A DNA stretch of 64,000 nt from Trichobilharzia regenti (taxonomy: Eukaryota; Platyhelminthes; Trematoda; Strigeidida; Schistosomatidae). Location of the stretch: the NCBI GenBank assembly GCA_944472135.2, contig OX235266.1, positions 16,905,925 through 16,969,924 on the forward strand, written 5' to 3'. The position numbers and the translations under genes were made by a program. The notes below the pieces were generated by a model, which saw nothing but the letters and a program-made list of their open reading frames with translations, was not told the DNA's origin and ran no database searches. Numbering within the stretch: the stretch's first letter is position 1; each line of letters opens with the position of its first letter. Below are positions 41,805-52,789 of the stretch, one piece after another.

Positions 41805-43790
41805 TGGCGCTATTCTACTAGGAATCCAGGAAAATGATATCAGTAATACTCCTTCCTGATCACTGTGATTGTGATTGATTGTCTTCACAAGTTTTCTTAT
41901 CTTTGTGTTCACTTATATTGGTAATCAGTTGTTTCACTGACCTGCCATTTGATTTTTTTTTCGTCATGTTTTGGCGCTGAACATGTTGTCTAGGAGAACA
42001 ATGAAATCTTTGCAGTTAAACCATCCATTGATTTCAAAAACTGTCCTATCCCACCCCGATAAATGGAAACAAATCAATATTACTGATGATATACCGACTG
42101 GCACTTTGTATGGGAATATCAGCTATCTACTGAATTCACTTGTATATCTTCATACTGGAAGGAGACTATTGGTGGAATGAAAAGAAGAACAAATTAACTT
42201 CCTTGAGAAAACGCATATTTTCAAGTCTTCAATAATTATATTTAAAAGAAATATAATCTTTATTCTGGACAGTATTTATAAAATGTGCAGAATTTTCCGA
42301 GGAGTTTATTGCACGGTATTTTCCCTTCGTACAGTTAAAATTTTCAAGTAAAATAATAATGAATTAATTGACAGTATACCCTTCCTGTGACACACAGTGG
42401 TGGTTGGTCTCTGAGCTGATGAAGCACAAACCATTCCATTATGTGACATATATATCTGCTTTGTCTTCTTCTTCTTTCAAGGAATCCATCCACGATATCG
42501 ATCTGGTTGGAAACCAATTGTACGAGATGTTTAGAAGTACATTTTGAGAGCCAAGGAGATAATAACTGAAGAACAGGTATCTCTCATGTATTGGGATATG
42601 TTACCACCTCCAGTCACAGGTCAAGTTAAGTTGGAACTTGCGTAATGGAAGCTTTTAAACACTTTAAATACAATAAGAACACAATATTCAGGGAAGAGAC
42701 TCTTTTCAACGAATTTATTATCAAGCTGTACAATCGTATATATATGGTTTTATAAAGAAATTATATCCGGTGGGGGAATTAGGTCAAAGGTGTGAATACA
42801 TGGAATAATAACAGTGGTAGTATGAAATGCAATTAAAATATTTGTGATTATAATCATAGTTTAATGTCAGCTGGCAAAACAATTAATGTCACACATAGAA
42901 TAATACATAAGGTGTACAGATGTTGGAAAGGAGTGCATGATTATAGGATTAGTAGACGAATATAAAATGTTACATAGCATGGTGTGAAATTAGGTAAGAT
43001 AGAATTCAATATTGTAAAAGTACAACATATTAAAATTAATAATTTTCGGTTTAGAATGATTAGTGTGGCAAGTGGAAATATTTCAGAGAAAGAATAGTGA
43101 TAATAATAATGATAATAATCTTAGTAATAAGGGAAAAGTACATAGAATAACTAAATAAACAAAATAAATAAATAAATGTGTATCCCTCTACGGCCAAGGC
43201 AGAAGTAGGCATTGGACATACTTCTTTTGTACACACAGGTGTTTGGCTTAAAGTCATGAATTGCCACAGCCTCCGCTCTTTTTAGAAGTCTGTTACGAAG
43301 AAAACGCGGGGAGTTAGCATTGATTCTATATATGATCTTGAAATCATGGTCAGGGTTGACAGAGTGGCAAGAGTCAATCAGGTGTTCTAGAATAGAGCTT
43401 CGCACACACTTCGTTTCTCCCTTGTAAAACCATTCAGCTGGAATATGTTCTCGTATCCGTGTAGTAGAAAGCGTCCTGTGACTACGGCCAATGTACCTTG
43501 CTTCACAAGAGCAGGTGAAGTGATAGATACACATGAAGGCGGCCAGACCGGGGAGCTTATCTTTTACAGATGTAGAGAGCAGCTTGCTGCTGGTGAACGT
43601 CATATATGTAATTTTGCTGCAAAGAACGTCTTACACTGACTGCTTTAGAGACAGACAATTTTTGAGCATATCTGAAGCTTGAATTCCAAGTTCATGAATA
43701 AGGTTTCCTTTGGAACTGAGTCGGTGACCAGTTTACACTGCTTATCTTTCATACTGCTGTTAATACACACAAGGGTAGACAATACCAATA
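41805..43790 (-). repeat. Arm 2 of the 2-kb inverted pair (partner 13240-15195)
   Basis: Collinear with arm 1 in reverse complement, about 26.6 kb away. On its minus strand lies a PLE endonuclease (43603-43151) and its 3' UTR. The outer end carries the PLE-end hairpin (41974-42014, plus), with CTGAACA, a GTTGTC...AACAAT stem and GAAA. Confidence 0.75.
43151..43603 (-). CDS. PLE GIY-YIG endonuclease domain, open frame
   Basis: A 150-residue open frame is the best-kept endonuclease domain in the window. Known PLE endonucleases nick target DNA and belong to the GIY-YIG fold. It shows a CIYHFTCSCEARYIGRSHRT start (Cys pair and YIG strand), RIREHIPAEWFYKG (Arg helix), SILEHLIDSCHSVN with an acidic residue, and FKIIYRINANSPRFLRNRLL, then a RAEAVAIHDFKPNTCVYKR end. 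No RT is fused upstream in frame, so it is a 5'-truncated relic rather than an autonomous gene. The ATG at 43603 is just the first Met of the open stretch. Confidence 0.6.
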   Translation of the reverse strand: MTFTSSKLLSTSVKDKLPGLAAFMCIYHFTCSCEARYIGRSHRTLSTTRIREHIPAEWFYKGETKCVRSSILEHLIDSCHSVNPDHDFKIIYRINANSPRFLRNRLLKRAEAVAIHDFKPNTCVYKRSMSNAYFCLGRRGIHIYLFILFI

Positions 43791-43796
43791 TGGGTG

Positions 43797-44480
43797 TGAA
43801 TGCATAAAATAATAATAGTAGTAGTATGAAATGCAATTCAAACTAAAATGTTTGTGATTATGATCATAGTTAAATGTCAAGTGTCAAAACAATTAATTTC
43901 ATATAGGGAATAATTCATAGGATGTATGGAACTTGGAAGGGGTGTGCAATTAAAGAAATAGTAGAAAAATCGAATAGAAATAGAAACGTTACGTAATATT
44001 GTGTGAAATTTGAATTGATTTAGAATGACAATTGGGACTAGTGAAATAATACCAGGGACAGTTCAAAGTGAGAATAGTAATATTGGTAACAACTGACACT
44101 GCAATAAAGGAAGAGTATACAAACTGAATAGTCAAAATGACAAAAATGAAAAACTGGTAGAGCTAAAATATGATTGGGGATTACCATACTTTAGCATAGA
44201 GAAATTAAGACCATGAAAGTTTGAGAAGTTGAATGAATTTTTTCTGTTTACAGAGATCTGGTTTTTCTATTTCGATAGCCAAAGCTTCAGCACCACAGAT
44301 GAGTTAGGTATGTAGTGATATGAGCAAATTGCTTTTCGCTTTGTAGATGACTTTAAAGGCGAAGGATATAGATATGGGGTGATCAGTATCGACCAGATGT
44401 TCTGTTCAATGATCGCGCTTCTTATTGTTCCACATCCACTTCCCCATTACCATACAGGATAATTGCACATCGCTTTGAAG
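43797..44480 (-). pseudogene. PLE 3' UTR and endonuclease fragment, minus
   Basis: 43797-44165 is a 3' UTR that also occurs at 54235-54530. 44200-44480, read on the minus strand, has decayed endonuclease blocks (RSAIIEQNIWS and a C-terminal EALAIEIEKPDLCKQKK-like stretch). Confidence 0.55.
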
Positions 44481-44520
44481 TTCTATACATCTTCTGCATT
44501 ATTTATTATATAATATAATC

Positions 44521-44522
<2 letters not shown>

Positions 44523-44574
<52 letters not shown>
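44523..44574. repeat. (TA)n microsatellite
   Basis: About 26 TA/AT units, the longest such run in the window. Confidence 0.95.
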
Positions 44575-44575
<1 letters not shown>

Positions 44576-44754
44576 TCGAGAAATAGTTATACAGTTTTAC
44601 ACAGGAGAAAGATAGAATATTTACCAACCAACCATACGGATATGGTATGAGGTCCGATTTTACTGTTGAAAATGCACACCACTTTAACCTAAGTTACCTT
44701 ATATGTATCAAAACAAAGTTCACTGTTAATAGTTTGATAAAAAATTTGGCATTA

Positions 44755-45085
44755 GGTGGTATATGATATTCATTATAATAAAGATTTATTTTGTATTTCC
44801 CAATGAATGAAAAACAAAACGATATTGTTGTGTTTACACACGTTTCGCTATTTAATGCTCCTAATAGCTTTATCAAAGTAGTAATATTAAACCGGAATTT
44901 ACAAAATCCACTCAGCTTATATATAACAAAGAGTTAAGAGGTGAGAAAATAGACAAGTTAGGTCAAGTTAAGGGGGACATATTGAAAGTCGAAATAACAA
45001 TGAAGATCAATCACTAAACCGAATAACAAAGGTAAAAATAGTACACCTGATATGATATCAAAACAAAGTTTACAGACTTGAGCAT
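44755..45085 (-). mobile_element. PLE 3' end, minus
   Basis: The tip (ATTATAATAAAG), ACCGGAATTTACAAAATCC, GTTAAGAGGTGAGAAAATAG and the TGATATGATATCAAAACAAAG blocks match 57010-57290 in reverse complement and 6957-7200 directly. Confidence 0.7.
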
Positions 45086-45104
45086 CGTTCGTCATTATGA
45101 TATA

Positions 45105-45655
45105 CAAACGATGAACTAGTCGGTGAACTAGCATTTCTACACTGCCTGCACAGTTGAGAGGTGGGAAAAGGGACATTTTAGTATATCCATATTCAGGAAG
45201 AAAACCCACTCCAACAACAAATATTTAGACTTCGGATCAGTACATCCTATCAGCGGAAAGGTATCAGTTGTTTCATGTCTTGTTAGGCGAGCACACACTT
45301 TGATGACAATCAGTGAGAAGGGAAAAGAATATAAGAAATGTCAAACATTACTGAGACTCTCAGGAAAAATATCCACCCAAGGAACTTCATCAAAAAAGTC
45401 AACACTGACACTAAGTATGGTCGAAAACGTATTCCAGAAACATGGACCTCAGCAGTTGTCACTCTATACAGATCAGAAACGTCGAACGATATCAGAAGAG
45501 TACTCAATCAGCTCGACATTAGAGTTTTCTTCAAAACATCAGACACATTACGAAACAACCTTGTCCATATAAAAGACCAAATCCTGAAAGATTATCTATC
45601 TAATTATGTCTATAAAATAAAATGCTTGGAATGTGATGTGATATATTAGCAGCTA
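45105..45655 (+). pseudogene. PLE RT thumb and linker (family D)
   Basis: After a decayed VGELAFLHCL stretch (RT, compare ELPFLDCL at 55245), the frame at 45338-45649 has NITETLRKNIHPRNFIKKVN, TKYGRKRIPETWTSAVVTLY, RVLNQLDIRVFFKTSDTLRN and YKIKCLECDVIY. These form the linker to the endonuclease. The element then stops at 45650. The copy at 55047-56330 is collinear. Confidence 0.7.
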
Positions 45656-46000
45656 TTAGCAGCAGCATTAAATAGAGTGTAGCGGTAAATAATTCCCCAA
45701 AATTATTGACCACAGCAATCACTCATTGGATGCTGACCACCACTGTTTAAGTCGACTTGTTTAGCTGAAGGCTTCCGGTCAAGCATCCCCGCCATATGGT
45801 ACCCCGTCGTGTCACGTGCACGATTACTAGCTAGCTAAGCGTTCGTCTAACGGCTTGTTTTGGTTCCGAAATATATCACGAAGTTTGGACGATCAACTAT
45901 TGGCTTTTGCTTTGTTTTCGGTACGCGAGAATAATTTAGAGGTTGTGTAAGATAATTCCGTCAACACCTCTAAAAGAGAAATATCAGTGAAAACAATATC
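45656..46000. other. Unassigned block of different base content
   Basis: This block is richer in G and C than its neighbours and contains CCCGTCGTGTCACGTGCACG. It matches nothing else in the window, and no frame is long enough to name. Confidence 0.3.
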
Positions 46001-46120
46001 GTTTTGTTTTTTATTCATTGGGAAATACAGGAACAGCTTTATTATAGTGAATATCATATACCCAATGCCCAAACTATTTTTTCAAACTGTTTTAAGTGAA
46101 CTTGGTTTGGACATATATAA
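46001..46120 (+). mobile_element. PLE tip, plus
   Basis: AATATCGTTTTGTTTTTTATTC ... AGCTTTATTATAGTG and the ATCATATACCCAATGCCC block repeat the right arm of 203-290. Confidence 0.6.
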
Positions 46121-46796
46121 TCCTATGCATTATTCTATATATGACATTAATTATTTTGTCAGTTGACATTTAACTATGATGATAGGTCATATCTCAATCG
46201 ATTAAAACAAACCGATGGGGAGGAAATATGTGCAATAGTGGGAGACAAAAGAAGGTTTTTCGGTAGCCTAAGTTTTAGGCAGGCCGCAAATATGCGCATT
46301 CTTTGTCGGTTTCTTACGGTAGCAACTTTTTTTATTTTTTTAAAAAACACCTGAATACTAATGCGGCGTGTGCTACTGACAAAAATTCACAAGTAGTATA
46401 TTGTGTGTGTGTGTGAATAGCGGAACAACAGATGAGGTTGGAAGATGGTGGAGAAATGAAACATCCTCGTGTGAAACAATCTGGAGAGTATGAAAAGTAG
46501 ACGGGGAGGAGGCAGAATGCAAATAAATTTTGTAATTTTGCAATTTCAATGTAACGTTTTTTGGTATTCTTATCACGACAGTATTACTTTTATTATCATA
46601 AGGATTTCACACGAAGATGACATTGTGATTTATTAACTTGATCGATATTTCGGTTTTTCATACATTTGGTTCCCTTGATAAATTTCGATGAAGAAAGGAA
46701 GACCAGATTTGCAGTATAAAATGTGATATCATCATTCTATTTCACAGGTTACCCTCATCAGCTGCACAACACTACCTGAAATTACAATGGTTATAT

Positions 46797-47508
46797 GTCT
46801 GTCTGTCTTTTTTCCACATAGAACTCTGCACAAATGTGCGGAGTTCAAGTCGCCACACTCCGTGTAGCACGCGAAGCAAGAGAAGAAACTACAAGAAAAG
46901 CATGATAGAGACAGTGAGCAGAGGTGTGAGACAAAGGAGTAATTAAGAAAAACAAAACAGTTTCATTGGAGATCATAAGTCACAGGGAGTGGATGCATCT
47001 GCGCTAGCCACTGAGAACGATTTTGAGCCATGTCACCAATTGTTTCCAACCATTGATTTTTACCGTCCAGACGACCTCAGCTTGGAAGTCTACACCTTCC
47101 TATGTGGCTTAGACCAACTGTTGTGGATTTCATTGACTGGTGAAGCCAAGTTTTTGTTTGACCGCCGCTAGCTTTTTTCCAGCCTGACCCTATATCCGCT
47201 AACATTGCTCGTCGAGGGAGGCGATGACTTGGCGTACGTAACACATGTCCTAACCATCTCAGTCTTTGTAACTTCACGACTTCGTCGATTGATTTCCCCT
47301 GTTTACCTAGAACTCGACGCCTAACCTCAATGTTGCTCACCTTATTATGCCACTTTACACGGGAAATAGAGCGCAGGCACCTATGATCAAAGACAGCTAG
47401 TCTTTTCATGTCTTCCACTCTCAGTGGCCAGGTCTCGCAACCATAAAGGAGGACGGATTGGACTGATGAGCAGTACACCCGCCCTTTGGTCAATATTCGA
47501 ACATCACA
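46797..47508 (-). mobile_element. RTE-like LINE (family B) insertion with target-site duplication
   Basis: The minus strand has an open frame (47538-47077; the first residues belong to flanking DNA) with GRVYCSSVQSVLLYGCETWP, RLAVFDHRCLRSISRVKWHN, QGKSIDEVVKLQRLRWLGHV and GGQTKTWLHQSMKSTTVGLS, the C-terminal RTE-type region. The 3' end has AAAAAAGACAGACAGAC. ACAATGGTTATAT occurs on both sides (46784-46796 and 47509-47521), and the partner segment at 5784 shows the unoccupied site (ACAGTGGTTATAT). It is a 5'-truncated insertion. Confidence 0.9.
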
Positions 47509-47699
47509 ACAATGGTTATATATAGATGATAATAACATACTTTAATGTTTAAATGGTAATAGAGAAAAATACTCTAAAAGCGGCGCATCCAAAATGTAAG
47601 CATTACAAATTTTAACAGTTTGAATAATACTTTGATAAAGCTATTAGCATTAAATAGCGAAGCGTCAGTGAAAACAATATCTTCCATAGTTTGGTTTGT

Positions 47700-48195
47700 A
47701 AGGGTTAGTTATGCTTCTACTAGTTGATCACGGATTGACATCAATTATAGAACCATTGAAAACGAGCACTAGGGTACTGGACAGCTGCTGTTTCATCCTG
47801 GTTTGGGAATCAAATCAAACTAGAGAAAATTAACCTGATGCTCGTTAGTGACTTCCTACAGGATTGAGCTTCCTGGAGTTCTAGTGAGAATTCGTGACCA
47901 GTGAGGTCCATCCAGATGTCACGAATGAGGATGGACTCCCACCGACGACATTGGTTGGGGTCACGCTAAATGACGAATTGGTAGAAGTTAGAATTCATGG
48001 TCTGGACATTGAATCGGGTCCCAGTGGCTGAATGGTATATGAGCTTGCTTTGTAACTAGAAGGTCCTGGGTTCGAACACCAGTGCAGTGAGTGTGAACTG
48101 CCGATAATTCCCAAACTAAGCTGACGAAACAGCTGTCTAGTACTCCCTGGTTTTCAATGGTTCTCTAACTGATATCAATCCGTGATCAACTCATA
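47700..48195. mobile_element. Head-to-head SINE-B pair
   Basis: A minus fragment (47700-47820) and a plus copy (47865-48195) have the same layout as 5985-6450. The plus copy's hammerhead block (48093-48147) has CCGATAA and GAAACAGCTGTCTAGTACTC, so its core is damaged. Confidence 0.7.
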
Positions 48196-48422
48196 ATATT
48201 TCATCATCAATTTATACACTTTTGAATTAGAAAAAAGGTGGGAGGGGTGAGATAGAAAACAGAAAAAATTAATTAACAGAACAGTATTAGCTTGTAGCTT
48301 GTTCACATGGAAACTCAAAAAAACAAAAACGGCTACAGTTTATAAGCTTGAGATTTGCTCAGTGAATTGAGATCACTGAATTAGATGACTAATTAATGTC
48401 ATCAAACCAAGATAGTGAGAGG

Positions 48423-48692
48423 TTAATCACACTCTTTTTCTGTATGCAGATGTCTGGTTGGTGTGAATCGTTTGATTGAGATCGCTTCGGCAAATCGTAG
48501 TAAATTTGCTGTCCTTTGTCTATTTAATATTTTGAAGGACTTAGAAATCTCTACGAGATGTCCGGTGTCAACAATGTGCCTGGTAATTCCACTCTGAGAA
48601 TATCTGCTTCCTTTCAGGCACAGGTTTTTATGAATATGTTCAGAAAACCGGATAGAAGCCCTTCTTCCTGTCGTTCCAATGTACTTGCTCCC
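48423..48692 (-). pseudogene. PLE GIY-YIG endonuclease fragment, uninterrupted
   Basis: The minus strand is open for 89 codons: SKYIGTTGRRASIRFSEHI, RHIVDTGHLVEISKSFKIL, NRQRTANLLRFAEAISIKRF, ending with stop TAA at 48423-48425. A TGA stop (48693-48695) stands where a Cys codon would be expected just before the YIG strand. No ATG start is present. Confidence 0.7.
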
Positions 48693-48784
48693 TCAAGTGC
48701 ACTTAGATTCACAAACACAGTTGGAGGGGACCACAGTAGGATAAAGTTGTACCTCTATGTGCTGCTCGGAACACAAGGGACCAT

Positions 48785-49560
48785 AATAATAGCAGAGGTA
48801 ATAGTTTATCTGCTATGGTATCAAAAAATTTACCACGTAAGGTTTAATGTGATGACGAATTGTTGCTTTGAACACATATAGGTGGTTTAAACTTTCTAAT
48901 CACAGCTTGATAACTAGACAAGGACTGAATGCTGCGGTTAAAAAGACTTTTTATGAAGCTAATATCATAATAATTGAGAATGTAAAGCCAATACATCCAT
49001 CCATCTAAGCACTCAGAACATGCGAAAAATGATACCACATCTCACTGTATTTACAAATTTGAATGTACATGTGGACAAACATACATACATAGGAAGGACT
49101 CATCGATCTCTGCAAGTAAGCGCTGGCTTCACAGCATATTCCTAAATGGCTCCAGAAACAACAAATGAAATCTTCAGAACCTATTAATGGTGAGAACAGG
49201 AGACCTAGCTCCTTAATTGCGAAACATATCATAGAGACAGGTCATAAAATTGATGTTAACACACGTTTTTCAAACCTATCTATAAAACGTGTTTGGGGCG
49301 TATCCTAAAGTTTGTGGAAGCCTTAACTGGCAATTTAAAAGTTTAAACCACCTTTGTGCGTTCAAATCAACAATTTGTCATCACACTAAACCTTCCTTGG
49401 TAAATTTTGTTTTGATACCGTAACTTATGTACTATTACCTTTGTTATTTGGTTTAGTGGTCTTCATTGTTATTTTGACCTTCAACATGTCCTTTTAACTT
49501 AACCTAAGTAGTATATTTTCTCACCTTTTAACTCTTTATTAATTTTGATATATGACAAGT
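48785..49560 (+). pseudogene. PLE endonuclease and 3' UTR, plus, with inverted start
   Basis: 48785-48890 is a minus-strand piece of PLE 3' UTR. From about 48890 the plus strand encodes, in changing frames, LITRQGLNAAVKKTFYEANI, CIYKFECTCGQTYIHRKDSS (YIH for YIG), IAKHIIETGHKIDVN and a KFKPPLCVRSNN end, and then the 3' UTR to about 49560. Copies at 56750-57300 and 57440-57956 are of the same family. Confidence 0.65.
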
Positions 49561-51045
49561 ACATATGTGATCAGACTGTTCGAAATGTGTTGCGCAAATA
49601 TGCATATTACACACACAATTCAGACCATTATGATTATTATTACTATTATTGTTAAATGGATATTGGCTGAATGACACCTGTATTCATTCTGATTGGTTGA
49701 ATTCAGTCAGCCAATCAAATCAGTCGAAACCTTTAAAAGTCAATCAACCTAACCCCTTTCACACGAAACAATCAAATTTAATCTAGGGATTTTATTATTA
49801 TTATTATTAATTTAAACGTGATTTCATCTCAGTCATACTCTGAATTACAGTCAAACGTGCAGATGTATAAAAGCACACGGACAAAAGCGTATAGAGAAAC
49901 ATACAAACTAACGAATGAATGAATGAATCGATTAATTGTGAGTACAATTCACAAAAATCATCAGTCTGACTGAATTAAAATGAAATAAAGATTTTGAAAT
50001 GTGCACTTTGAACAATCATCACCATAATATAATAATCAAGTACACTAGTAGTTAATGTTTGTTAGAAGAGAAACACACACACACAAACACACACTTATAC
50101 GGACGCACCGTTGCATTAATTTCACATATAGGGAGACACTAAGCACACACACACACACAAACTCACATACACGCACAAAATGCTTATGAAAACATTAGCG
50201 TTGAAGACTCATAATAATTAGATTGTCTTTGAATGATTCGTTGAGCATACAGTAAAGTACAGTACATCACGGATCAGATAGATCGCCTGTGGATGATTTA
50301 TACACATTTTGTCTCTCTGCCCTAAAACAACGACTACTGCCTATCATTACAACTATTACTAATAATAATACTAATACGATCGTTACTATAGCAATTGTTT
50401 AACTCATCAAAAAATATATATACATAATTACTACATGTTTGAGTGCATCAGAGATCATGTGATTGTAAACATGTTACTCAAAATTTAATGCATTTGTTGC
50501 TTTCATATGCACATATATACATATATTCATATTACTCTGTGTGTATGTATACGATACAGTGAAGAGAAGTGAACAGAAGCTTACAATTATTATTACCATT
50601 ATTACTATTTTTACTACTCTTATGATAATGAATTTAAATAGCGCGCTTTTCAAAAATTGAAAATTTGTTGTTCAACATGTTCAATTGAACATGGAATAAG
50701 ATTAGCAAAAAGACAAAAAAACATCTAAATTTGGAGGGAATATCAAAAAAAACTAAACTCTATAAATATTTAAAGAAGTTTATTTCTTACTGTGATAAAA
50801 CAAAAAGCATCAACAACACCAGCAGACAAACCGACAGCATATTACATATTGTGTAAAACTACTGAGAAAGGATTAATTTAACAATTGATCATTACTGTTA
50901 TTACTGACTAATTGACTGTGTAATTGGATTTCGTGCTGTGTGCATATTTATAGATCATATTGAACTGGGGGTAAGTTTTGATTGATTCAGTAATTGATAT
51001 TTTTTTAATATGCTATTTAAAAAGTTTATGTAATATATATTGGAG
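49561..51045. other. Long gene-free stretch with simple repeats
   Basis: AT-rich sequence with ATGAATGAATGAATG (about 49913), ACACACAC runs near 50075 and 50144, and a TATATACATA run near 50510. No retroelement domain or host exon is visible. Confidence 0.5.
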
Positions 51046-51056
51046 ATATAGATATG

Positions 51057-52775
51057 ATAGAGAAGATTTGTAATTCAGGTGGATGATTTTGATGTGGTTG
51101 TGTTCTCTGAGCCAACTGGATAGTTAATTTGCGAAGCTTTCATCGCCCTACTAGGCGACATCTTCCTTCAGCGCAGACTTCAATTGGTAATGAGCTCTCC
51201 GATTTCTCCACGAGTTCACCATTAGTCATCTCTACTGGTGGGTGATCTTAAACGTGACTCTTTGGTTGTTTTTGTATGTTCCCACACCTTCTAGGAGGCT
51301 AATTGCATTGGAAATGATTGTTTCTTTGACTTCAACTATGACCCTTTGTGTGAGGTTTTCTTCTTATCGGTAAATAAATTTGGTCTATCTCGATGTGTCT
51401 ATTGATTGATGATTCACTGGAATGCCAGACAGCCTTCTAAAAATTCTCTAGCATTCTTGTTGTTTCCTCTGTCTAATATTTCAACGTTGGTTGTCTCAGT
51501 AGAATTGATGTCCGTGATTGTCTGTATGTAGTGATATGAGAGAGTGTATATCATGTCTTTTGACAGCTGGCTTATGTTCGTCGATAATTCGTCGGAGTTG
51601 TTACAATTTATTTTGTAGATGATGTTGGTTTTATCTTCTTTTGCTGTCGAGTCTTTTGGTTGACATATAACTGAGTGAAGTGACTTTGTTGGTTTGTGTA
51701 CGACGTCAATTCCTAAAGGGTTGAAGAGTCTTGTAGTGATTTTTGAGATATCCTTTATATATGGTAAAGCGATTTTCTTTGTGCTTTCCTTGGGGGCTTT
51801 TGGTTTGATAGGTTGACTTGGGGGTATATGTCTTTTAATGAAATTCCGTGGATATCCATTCTTTTGGAAGACGTCCATGAGATATATTTCTTCAATTTTC
51901 CTTAAGTTGGGTGTGCTGCACTGAGTCCTGACTGGCCCTCTTGAATAGTGTTTGTATGCAATTCCTTTTGTGTGTTATTGGACTGTTGCTGTTGTAATTC
52001 AGTATTTGGTCTGTGTGAGTTGATTTTCTATAAACTTGAGTTTCTAAACCCCCTGTGGTTGTTCGCTTGACTAAGACGTCCAAAAATGGGATTTGGTTCT
52101 CAGATTCTTCTTGTCTTGTGAATTTGATGTCGTTGAAGACGTTGTTTATTAAGTTGTGAGTTTTATCTAACTAGTTTCTTTTGATTATTACAAATGTGTC
52201 GTCGACGTAGCGTATCCAAATCTTGGGTTTGATCTTTGATACAATTAAGTTTTCGAGTCTTTGCATCACTGCTTCTGCAACCAAATCTGGTATTGGCGAT
52301 CCCATCGGTGTTCCTTTGACTTGTTTATATATTTAGCCGTTGAATTCAACGGACATCAATTCGACTGGGACAACCAAAGTTGAAATATTAGACAGAGGAA
52401 ACAACAAGAATGCTAGAGAATTTCTAGAAGGCTGTCTGGCATTCCAGTGAATCATCAATCAATAGACACATCGAGATAGACAACATTTATCAACCTATAA
52501 GAAGGAAATCTCACACACAAAGGGTCATAGTTGAAGTCAAAAAAACAACCAGTTTCAATACAATTAGCCTCCTAGAAGGTGTGAGAACACACAAAAACAA
52601 CCAATCACGCCCAGGGTCACCGACCAGTAGAGATGACTAATGGTGAACTCGTGGAGAAATTAAAAAGCTCACTTCAATTGAAATTGAAGCGTATGCGCTG
52701 AAGGAAGATGTCGCCTAGTAGGGTGATGAAAGCTTCGCAAATTAACTATCCAGCTGGCTCAGAGAACAGTTTGAT
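51057..52775 (-). mobile_element. PLE copy (family A) preceded by its own inverted 3' end
   Basis: On the minus strand, from about 52340: a GSPIPDLVAEAVMQRLENL palm part, PKIWIRYVDDTFVII with catalytic YVDD (about 52190-52230), a DVLVKRTTTGGLETQVYRKS stretch (52083-51892), the linker QPIKPKAPKESTKKIALPYI and the endonuclease end VEILDRGNNKNAREFLEGCL (51420-51480). At its 5' side, 52345-52770 is an inverted copy of the 51090-51510 end. Stops split the RT from the rest. This arrangement is known for PLE insertions. Confidence 0.8.
51131..51174 (-). ncRNA. PLE-end hairpin with hammerhead-like flanks
   Basis: The minus strand reads GCGCTGAAGGAAGAT, then the hairpin GTCGCC-TAGTAG-GGCGAT and GAAAGCTTCGC. 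The plus mirror copy is at 52696-52739 (GTCGCC...GGTGAT). The pairs differ from those at 14991-15030 and 41974-42014 by compensatory changes. Confidence 0.5.
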
Positions 52776-52789
52776 AAATCTGGGCATAG

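Larger units (their letters stand above)
46666..48585 (+). repeat. Segmental duplicate, copy 2 (partner 5668-6955)
   Basis: The blocks of copy 1 recur in the same order. Two large differences exist: a LINE insertion (46797-47508) is only here, and a PLE-tip block (about 6449-6527) is only in copy 1. Confidence 0.75.

Noticed and set aside
49900..50600. CRISPR-like array or satellite in the short repeats
   Set aside because: Only simple AATG, AC and TA runs, with no regular repeat-spacer structure; the genome is eukaryotic.
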